A DNA stretch of 64,000 bases, from assembly GCF_000473105.1 (NCBI RefSeq), contig NZ_AXBB01000005.1, forward strand, positions 62,001-126,000, read 5' to 3'. Positions 58,357 to 64,000 of the stretch are shown piece by piece. The position numbers and the translations under genes are program-made. This DNA is from Phaeobacter inhibens DSM 16374 (GTDB lineage Bacteria; Pseudomonadota; Alphaproteobacteria; Rhodobacterales; Rhodobacteraceae). Position 1 is the stretch's first letter, and the number at the start of each line of letters is the position of its first letter. Below the pieces are notes generated by a model. That model saw only the letters and a list, made by a program, of their open reading frames with translations. It was not told the origin of the DNA and did not search any database.

Positions 58357-59280
58357 TTGGATATTATCTGGCTCAGAGATTTTGAAGCGCTGACAACGCA
58401 TAAGAATTTTTCGCGCGCGGCGGAAGAACGCAATGTCAGCCAACCTGCATTCTCCAGGCGCATTCGTGCGCTGGAGGATGAGGTCGGCGTGAAGTTGATC
58501 AACAGGCAAACTTTTCCGCTGTCTTTGACGCCGGCCGGGGATGTGTTCCTGTCGCAGGCAAAAATCATCCTGCGCACATACTCCGAAACACTGGAACGCT
58601 GCCAGACTATTGATGCTGCAGGTGAAAACGTCATTCGCTTTGCGTCGTCACAGTCGCTTTACATGACACATTTCCGGGACCACATCGAACCTCTGATGGA
58701 GGCCGGCGGGCTGGATGTTGATCTCAATTCAACCAGCTGGGCGGCCGATCAATTTGTGACTGCGCTGCAGCAGCGGTATTGCGACGTCATCCTGACCTAT
58801 TGGCATCCGGCAATGGACTTTCTCTCACCGTTGGAAGTCAGCAAGTGCGACTACCTTACGCTGTCAGAGGACGAATTCATCCCGGTCTCAAAAACCGATG
58901 CCGACGGCAGCCCGCTGTTTGATCTGCGCCGTGATCCCAAGCGGCAGATACCCCTTCTATCATATGGGAGTGCATCTGCACTGAGATCGGTTCTTGACCA
59001 CACTCTGCGGCAGCAGATTTCGCCGCCAAATCTGCTGGTGGTGAACCAGAATTCTCTGGCCAACTCGGTCAAGGCAATGATTCTGGAAGGTTTCGGGCTG
59101 GGATGGCTACCGCGCAAACTCTGCGAAGCCGAACTCACTGAGGGCCGTCTGGCGGTTGCCGGTGGAGAAGCGTTTGTGACTCCCCTATCGGTCCGCCTTT
59201 ATCGCGAGACTGAGAATAGCAAACCCACTCTGAACAGCCTGTGGCGGCGGATGGGGGACAGCGCGACGTCGATCAGCTGA
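58357..59280 (+). CDS. LysR-type regulator at the end of the peptide ABC operon
   Basis: 307 residues from a TTG start, because no ATG or GTG gives the family start (DIIWLRDFEALTTHKNFSRAAEERNVSQPAFSRRIRALEDEVGVKLINR). The open frame extends upstream without a better start, so the start is the weak point. The effector domain follows. It lies 50 bases after the last ABC gene on the same strand and probably controls the transporter through the T-N11-A box at 52545. It is separate from tdaA. Confidence 0.88.
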   Translation: MDIIWLRDFEALTTHKNFSRAAEERNVSQPAFSRRIRALEDEVGVKLINRQTFPLSLTPAGDVFLSQAKIILRTYSETLERCQTIDAAGENVIRFASSQSLYMTHFRDHIEPLMEAGGLDVDLNSTSWAADQFVTALQQRYCDVILTYWHPAMDFLSPLEVSKCDYLTLSEDEFIPVSKTDADGSPLFDLRRDPKRQIPLLSYGSASALRSVLDHTLRQQISPPNLLVVNQNSLANSVKAMILEGFGLGWLPRKLCEAELTEGRLAVAGGEAFVTPLSVRLYRETENSKPTLNSLWRRMGDSATSIS

Positions 59281-59331
59281 CGTCCATGTCGTTACTCTCT
59301 CGTTACCTCTGGTCGCCATGATGCGACCTGT

Positions 59332-59355
59332 CGCTCATCAGCTCGCTGATGAGCG
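59332..59355. promoter_or_regulatory. Dyad between the LysR gene and tdaA
   Basis: CGCTCATCA-GCTCGC-TGATGAGCG has perfect 9-bp arms and a 6-base loop. No T-run follows, so a terminator is possible but weak; a regulator site upstream of tdaA is the alternative. Confidence 0.45.
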
Positions 59356-59548
59356 CGAACAAGCTTAATCCAGTTGAAATTGAAAACAGGCGGAATGCAG
59401 CCAACTACCGCTTTGCGGGTGTTTAAGTTTTGACTTCGCTCAAAAGGCGCATAAAAGGTGTTCTGAGTGCGCTGACCAGGGGTGGCAGCGTGCCATTGTA
59501 TAGCGGCGCTATTGTCCTTGGCGCCCTATGACATCTGAAGGGGTAACC

Positions 59549-60439
59549 ATGGATATCAGTCAACTCAAGACCTTTGTCACCGTGGCAAGGGAAGGAAGTA
59601 TCACGCGCGCGTCAGAACTACTGTTTCGCAGTCAACCTGCCGTCAGCGCCCACATCAAAACGATGGAAGACACGCTTGGCCTGACACTGTTCCAGCGCAC
59701 ACCGCGTGGAATGAGCGTCACCACCGATGGTCAGCGACTCTTGGTTGAAGCGCGGCAACTGTTGGACAATCACCAGAAGTTTTTGGAGGAAGCCTCTCGC
59801 TTGCGTGGCCGCTTGGCCGGTCAGCTGCGGGTGGGTGCCGGACGCAACCTGGGGTCAACCGAGGTGAGCCGTCTGCTCGCAGATCTGTCGAAGAACTTCC
59901 CGGATCTGGAAGTCGCTTTGCAACATGGCACATCCTCCAGTGTGCTGGACGATATTCGCAACGGGCGGCTGGATGCCGGCTTTTTCATCGATCCAGATGA
60001 GGCGCATACCGATCTGGAAACGCTGGAAATTTCGCATTTCAGCGTTTATCTCGCCGCTGCCCCGGATCTGGTGTCGGAACGTTCTGATCTCGATTGGGCT
60101 CGGCTTGAAACCCTGCCCTGGATCTATCCGACCTATAGTTCATGCTGCGGGCGCATCGCGGAGCGCCTATTTAAGGAAAACGGCATCCAGCCCGCCCGCA
60201 TCATCAATGTTGACGACGAAACGATTACTCGGACCCTGATCGCAAGCGGTGCCGGCATCGGGCTGGTTCATGTCAGTTCTGCGGGGAGCGAGCCGGTGAG
60301 CGGCGATATCGCCCTGCTTCTTGAAGTTCGCAAATCCACACGTGTCCTGTTCGCGCATCTCGCGTCCCGTGCAAAAGACCCCATCATCAGCGCCGTACGT
60401 GATCTTCTGGATACCGAACAGATGGCTATACCGGCTTAA
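59549..60439 (+). CDS. tdaA: LysR-type regulator of tropodithietic acid biosynthesis
   Basis: 296 residues. The helix-turn-helix is MDISQLKTFVTVAREGSITRASELLFRSQPAVSAHIKTMEDTLGLTLFQRTPRGMSVTTDG at residues 1-60. The ATG at 59549 follows GAAGGGG and is preferred to an ATG at 59528. In known TDA producers, tdaA is the first gene of the cluster and a LysR protein needed for expression of the other genes. Here it is followed by tdaB, tdaC, tdaD and tdaE in the known order. The name is based on this order plus the family; TDA itself may act as the inducer. Confidence 0.9.
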   Translation: MDISQLKTFVTVAREGSITRASELLFRSQPAVSAHIKTMEDTLGLTLFQRTPRGMSVTTDGQRLLVEARQLLDNHQKFLEEASRLRGRLAGQLRVGAGRNLGSTEVSRLLADLSKNFPDLEVALQHGTSSSVLDDIRNGRLDAGFFIDPDEAHTDLETLEISHFSVYLAAAPDLVSERSDLDWARLETLPWIYPTYSSCCGRIAERLFKENGIQPARIINVDDETITRTLIASGAGIGLVHVSSAGSEPVSGDIALLLEVRKSTRVLFAHLASRAKDPIISAVRDLLDTEQMAIPA

Positions 60440-60628
60440 CATCACGCCGCAATCACACACGCTGACTGCCAGCCAAGCGGTGCTATTCACCCCTGCCAGC
60501 ACATCAATACAGCTCTTATTTCTCCGCCCGGGAGTTTTATAATAAACATATTGCCGATTTCATCTATGTGGGTAAAGCTCTGATAATTACTGAGAATTGA
60601 TTCCTGATTTTCAGGCTACGATCTTTCC

Positions 60629-60634
60629 TATAAT
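60629..60634 (+). promoter_or_regulatory. Possible -10 element before tdaB
   Basis: An exact TATAAT lies 20 bases before the tdaB ATG; the upstream -35 region is weak (TGATTT near 60605). A regulator would be needed for good activity. Confidence 0.35.
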
Positions 60635-60653
60635 TTCAATATGGAGCGCCCAG

Positions 60654-61352
60654 ATGGACCGCAGACTATACAGCCTGTGTGGCGAGGACGGAAAACGTCA
60701 CTATTCACCACACGTATGGAAAATAATTATGGCCCTGAACCATAAAGGGCTAGAATACGACCTTATCCCTGTCTCTTTCGCAGATATCCCAAGTGTAGAA
60801 GATGGAAGCTATAGCAGCGTTCCTGTGCTACGTGATGGCAATACGGTTTTGGGAGAGAGTTTCGACATTGCCCGCTATCTCGATGAAACCTATGCTGACG
60901 CTCCGGCTCTGTTCGATGGCAAAGGGGCGGTAGCGCTGACCCGTTTCGTGGAAAGCTACTGTAAGACCGTCCTCCACCCCAGCCTCGCGACCATTGCTGT
61001 CATGGATATGCACAATCTGATGTCCCCGGCTGACCAGGTCTATTTCCGATCCGCCCGTGAACGCCGGTTTGGCATGCCACTTGAGGTTATGGCCGAAGGT
61101 GGCGAGGCCGAACGCGCGTTGCTGCCGGAAAAACTTTCGCCGATACGCGATCTGCTGGCCACCCAGGACTGGCTGTCCGGGGCGATGCCTGCCTATGCGG
61201 ATTATACCCTTTTCGGTACCCTCCAGTGGTGTAACGTATGCGCGCCCAACACACTGTTTAAAAAAGACGATCTCGTTTCAAACTGGTTTGAGCGCTGCCT
61301 TGATCTTTATGATGGCGTTGGTCGGAACCCAGCCCAGTCAGACCGACACTGA
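60654..61352 (+). CDS. tdaB: Beta-etherase-like glutathione transferase of the tda cluster
   Basis: 232 residues. The thioredoxin-like N-terminus has RRLYSLCGEDGKRHYSPHVWKIIMALNHKGLEYDLIPVSF, SVPVLRDGNTVLGESFDIARYLDETY near residue 58 with the GSH-binding Glu-Ser pair, and a helical C-terminal domain. It resembles LigE/LigF-type beta-etherase GSTs. TdaB is needed for TDA and has been proposed to help add sulfur to the seven-membered ring. GGAG seven bases before the ATG supports the start. Order and family together give the name. Confidence 0.9.
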   Translation: MDRRLYSLCGEDGKRHYSPHVWKIIMALNHKGLEYDLIPVSFADIPSVEDGSYSSVPVLRDGNTVLGESFDIARYLDETYADAPALFDGKGAVALTRFVESYCKTVLHPSLATIAVMDMHNLMSPADQVYFRSARERRFGMPLEVMAEGGEAERALLPEKLSPIRDLLATQDWLSGAMPAYADYTLFGTLQWCNVCAPNTLFKKDDLVSNWFERCLDLYDGVGRNPAQSDRH

Positions 61353-61871
61353 CAGTGGCCCTCATGGGTAGTCCCCTCTGATTATTCCGGTAAGTCGCCG
61401 TCGCGGACCTTAAAAAGCGTGACGCCGACTGTAAGATGTATCCAACTGACCAAAGCCTGTTTCGCTCCAGAGAGTGAGGCAGGCTATCTTTTGGACCTCA
61501 AACTGACGACCTTATCGTGTGAGCGACATTCCGCCCATCTATCTAGCAACACGCTGGATGCCACACGTGACTTGTAGCGCTAATTTCCGCTTTTCCACGC
61601 CATTCGTGAAATTATCACCCATTCCTCATTATACCTGAGGAACAGCATCAGTTTTTTTGAATTGTTCCGCGAAGCCTTTACCGCTTCGATGGGGTCAAGA
61701 AATTAGATTCGTTTAAAACTGTGACGTAGGGCTGGCGCAAACCTAAACAAGAACCCACCACAACAATCATGAAAATTTGTCCTTACCTTAATATCCAAAT
61801 GAAATTTGGGTAAATTGATAAGGCATCGCAAATGCTCTCATATCAATACCATTTAGCGGAAAAGACAAGTG
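61353..61871. other. AT-rich regulatory stretch before tdaC
   Basis: 519 bases without a supported gene. GC is clearly lower than in the flanking genes, most strongly from 61600. It holds the 61795-61809 palindrome and probably the promoter of the tdaCDE unit. Confidence 0.65.
61795..61809. promoter_or_regulatory. Palindrome before tdaC
   Basis: CCAAAT-GAA-ATTTGG is a perfect 6-bp inverted repeat with a 3-base centre, 62 bases before the tdaC ATG. It is a candidate site for TdaA or another regulator; binding is inferred. Confidence 0.5.
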
Positions 61872-62474
61872 ATGGATCTTCAAATCGAAAATAACGCCGA
61901 CCCCGAGTATATTCCGCACCCCGAAACATTCGGCTGGGTGAAACAGGTTCATACGCTAGGCCCGGCTGGTACAAATTGTGAGCGTGCAGCCCTATCCTGG
62001 GCAATGCGACGTTGTCAGGGCGCTTCGGTAAAACTGCACCGGACGATGGAACAGGCCGCAGACAGTGTCGCTTGCCAGGATGGAGCGGTTTTGGTTGGCG
62101 TGGTGGCTTACCCGCATCTGCACTCAATCATCTACGCGCATATCCAGAAGATGAAACTGCTGGATGTGTTCATCATGAATACAGACAATATGGTCCTCGC
62201 CTCCCGCACCGGAGCGGAGCCCAAGATCTGCGCGACCCATCCTGCACCTGAAAAGCTGCTGCCGATCACGGTTGAGCGGCGCTTTGTCTCCAGCAACGTC
62301 ATAGCCGCACGCGACTGTGCCGAGGGTCACGCCGACGGCTGTATCACCACGCTCTGCGCGGCCGAGAAATTCGGGCTGCCAATTCTGCGCAAATTCGGTC
62401 CCGTTCCGATGGGATTTACCATCCATGGTCCGCTGGAAAAGCGCGCCTGCCAGGACTGCACCCAGCACGCCTGA
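61872..62474 (+). CDS. tdaC: Prephenate dehydratase-like protein of the tda cluster
   Basis: 200 residues. VHTLGPAGTNCERAALSWAMRR near residue 26 resembles the GPxGTxxxxAA start of prephenate dehydratase. The protein is short: it covers only the catalytic-type domain and lacks an ACT regulatory domain. The usual Thr-Arg-Phe active-site triad is not evident (ERRFVSSNV lies near its place), so ordinary prephenate dehydration is doubtful. TdaC is required for TDA and its product accumulates effects on cluster expression; its exact step is unsettled. Start: ATG at 61872; a GTG at 61869 is in frame. tdaD follows after 37 bases. Confidence 0.88.
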   Translation: MDLQIENNADPEYIPHPETFGWVKQVHTLGPAGTNCERAALSWAMRRCQGASVKLHRTMEQAADSVACQDGAVLVGVVAYPHLHSIIYAHIQKMKLLDVFIMNTDNMVLASRTGAEPKICATHPAPEKLLPITVERRFVSSNVIAARDCAEGHADGCITTLCAAEKFGLPILRKFGPVPMGFTIHGPLEKRACQDCTQHA

Positions 62475-62511
62475 GCCTGCCCCGACAATCTACACCAACA
62501 GGAGAGACACC

Positions 62512-62928
62512 ATGTCCAACAAAGCCTTCGAAACCCCGGTCGAAATCCGTTATCGCGATACCGATTCCATGGGCCATGTCAGCAGCCCCGTCTATTACGA
62601 CTACATGCAGTCTGCCTATCTGGAATACATGCATGACCTTCTTGAGCTGCCAAAGTCCGAGAAGCTGCCCCATATCATGGTCAAAACCTCCTGCGATTAC
62701 ATTTCTCAGGCGTTGTATGGCGACAACCTCGTCGTTTGCAGCCGGGTGATCAGCTTCGGCGGTAAGAGCTTCGAGATGGAGCATGTGATGCATATCGACG
62801 ATGACGATCGCCGCGTCGTAGCCAATGCCAAATCGGTGCATGTGATGTTCGACTACGACAAACAGGCCACCTATCCGGTGCCGGATGCCTTCAAAGAAAG
62901 CGTTGCAGCTTTTCAGGAAACCGCCTGA
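62512..62928 (+). CDS. tdaD: Hotdog-fold acyl-CoA thioesterase of the tda cluster
   Basis: 138 residues with the 4-hydroxybenzoyl-CoA thioesterase pattern: VEIRYRDTDSMGHVSSPVYYDYMQSAYLEYM near residues 12-42, in which the Asp of RDTD is the usual catalytic residue. It probably splits or edits a CoA thioester in the phenylacetate-derived route to the tropone ring. AGGAGAG precedes the ATG. tdaE starts 23 bases after the stop codon. Confidence 0.9.
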   Translation: MSNKAFETPVEIRYRDTDSMGHVSSPVYYDYMQSAYLEYMHDLLELPKSEKLPHIMVKTSCDYISQALYGDNLVVCSRVISFGGKSFEMEHVMHIDDDDRRVVANAKSVHVMFDYDKQATYPVPDAFKESVAAFQETA

Positions 62929-62951
62929 TCCCTGTTTGCGAGGACGAAGAC

Positions 62952-64000
62952 ATGCAATTGAACTGGACAGCTGAGCAGCAGCAGACCCGCACCGCCTTTG
63001 CGGCGATTGGGAAAATGGCCGACCCGGATGAGCTGCACCTGGGGCGTCGGGCTTTTGATCAGCGCACTTGGGATTGTCTGACCGCCGCTGGTTTGTGGCG
63101 GATGATCGTGCCGCGCGAATTCGGCGGTGATGGCCGGGATTGGTGGGGCTTTACTGCCGCGTTGGAAGGTCTTGCGGCCACCTTGCGTACCCCCGGAATG
63201 TTGCTGTCGGTGATCGCGCAGGCTGGTATGGTTCGCGCATTGGACCTGTATGGCAGTGACAGTCAGAAACGCGAATATCTGGGCCGGATCCTCAATGGTG
63301 AGCTGAGTGCAACTGCAATCGCGGATCCCGACACCGGCACCGATGTGCGCGCAACATCGTCGCTGTTGACCCCTGGTCCCAATGAGACCTTCCGTTTGAG
63401 CGGCGCGAAATACAACATCGCCCATGCCCCGGTCGCCAGCTTCATTCTTGTTGTCTGTAAGCTGAGTGACCACGGGCGCGAAGGCATTTCACTCGTATTG
63501 CTTGATGCCGATAGCCCCGGTCTTACGATTGGCGCGCAGGATCGCAAGCTGGGTAATCTGGACCTACCGACTGGCCAAATGCGATTTGATGATGTGCCGC
63601 TCCACTACGGCCATCTTCTGGGCGAACCGGGGGCAGGCCTTCGGAACCTCGTGAACATCGTCTCCATGGGGCGTCTGTACTATGGTCTGGCGGCGGCTTG
63701 GCTGATTGAACCTATGCTTACTGAGGCATTTGATTTCTCCAAGAAACGGACAACGTTTGATGTCCCGATCATTGAGCATCAGTATATTCAGAAAAAGCTG
63801 ACCGATATTCGCATCGGTTCCGAAAGCGCAAAGTGGGTATCCTACGGCGCTCTGCACCAGTTGCTTAGCGGTGCGCCGGAAGCCGCGATGACCTGTTCGA
63901 TTTCCAAACTCGTCGGAGCCGAAACCATCGTCGAGGGTGCTATGGACCTGATGAAGCTTTACGGCAGCAAGGGCTACCACGAGGGGCAGATTACCACCTT
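62952..64000 (+). CDS. tdaE: Acyl-CoA dehydrogenase-like flavoprotein of the tda cluster (3' end outside window)
   Basis: The visible 349 residues show the acyl-CoA dehydrogenase fold: WTAEQQQTRTAFAAIGKMAD at the start, LWRMIVPREFGGDGRDWWGF near residue 52, and IADPDTGTDVRATSSLLTP near residue 122, the FAD/substrate loop of the family. The C-terminal helical part continues to the window edge without a stop. TdaE is a known flavoenzyme of TDA biosynthesis that oxidises the CoA-bound seven-membered ring intermediate and releases CoA. The ATG at 62952 has AGGA six bases before it. Gene order and family give the name. Confidence 0.9.
   Translation, partial: MQLNWTAEQQQTRTAFAAIGKMADPDELHLGRRAFDQRTWDCLTAAGLWRMIVPREFGGDGRDWWGFTAALEGLAATLRTPGMLLSVIAQAGMVRALDLYGSDSQKREYLGRILNGELSATAIADPDTGTDVRATSSLLTPGPNETFRLSGAKYNIAHAPVASFILVVCKLSDHGREGISLVLLDADSPGLTIGAQDRKLGNLDLPTGQMRFDDVPLHYGHLLGEPGAGLRNLVNIVSMGRLYYGLAAAWLIEPMLTEAFDFSKKRTTFDVPIIEHQYIQKKLTDIRIGSESAKWVSYGALHQLLSGAPEAAMTCSISKLVGAETIVEGAMDLMKLYGSKGYHEGQITT

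Overview
The window reads as a GC-rich replicon of a marine Roseobacter-group alphaproteobacterium. The strongest pointer is the right edge, where genes match the published tropodithietic acid (TDA) order tdaA-tdaB-tdaC-tdaD-tdaE (59.5-64.0 kb). That makes Phaeobacter, or a close TDA producer such as Ruegeria, the best guess. In Phaeobacter tda genes usually lie on a large plasmid. A tRNA-Arg(ACG) gene at 50.4 kb leaves open whether this is a plasmid, a chromid or a chromosome. No replication or partition gene is visible. Genus and replicon type are inference.

Layout. (1) 0-12.3 kb: methylated-amine/osmolyte catabolism. It holds a BCCT transporter (5' end outside the window), two proteins without a known role, an Ldh-family dehydrogenase, a dimethylglycine/sarcosine dehydrogenase-like flavoprotein, a 79-residue protein, an aldehyde dehydrogenase, a Rieske oxygenase, a LysR regulator and a reductase that probably serves the oxygenase. 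(2) 12.3-18.4 kb: a secreted protein facing a MarR regulator across two palindromes, a MOSC protein, a flavin monooxygenase, a cupin, and AraC and TetR regulators. (3) 18.4-29.9 kb: a nitrite-to-N2O module with nirV, nirK, a Crp/Fnr regulator of NnrR type, a DUF1858 protein, norCBQD, two tiny membrane proteins, nnrS, a small exported protein and a PepSY membrane protein. An exact TTGCG-N4-CGCAA box lies before nirK and a near copy lies between norC and the DUF1858 gene. No nar, nap or nos genes are present here.

(4) 30.0-38.6 kb: a relic of an IS5-type element directly against the end of a 1725-residue RTX adhesin-like protein, then a LysR/glutathionyl-hydroquinone-reductase-like pair and a secreted protein. 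(5) 38.6-50.1 kb: a mobile-element zone. It contains an IS5-family element with a broken transposase, a Hint-domain gene fragment cut by it, a truncated IS3-type element, and an intact IS3-type element inside a small membrane-protein gene. Between these lies an apparently intact uptake cassette (40.5-47.2 kb): a DeoR regulator, a Fe3+/phosphonate-type ABC transporter, a metallo-beta-lactamase-fold hydrolase, a histidine phosphatase, and a small HAD phosphatase that resembles the 3'-phosphatase domain of T4 polynucleotide kinase. This is the best candidate for an undescribed system: import of a phosphorylated compound followed by stepwise phosphate removal.

(6) 50.4-52.1 kb: tRNA-Arg, a DUF995-like secreted protein and a short RTX protein. 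(7) 52.6-59.3 kb: a complete dipeptide/oligopeptide-type ABC operon with a textbook LysR box upstream and a LysR gene at its end. (8) 59.5 kb to the end: tdaABCDE, with tdaE running off the window.
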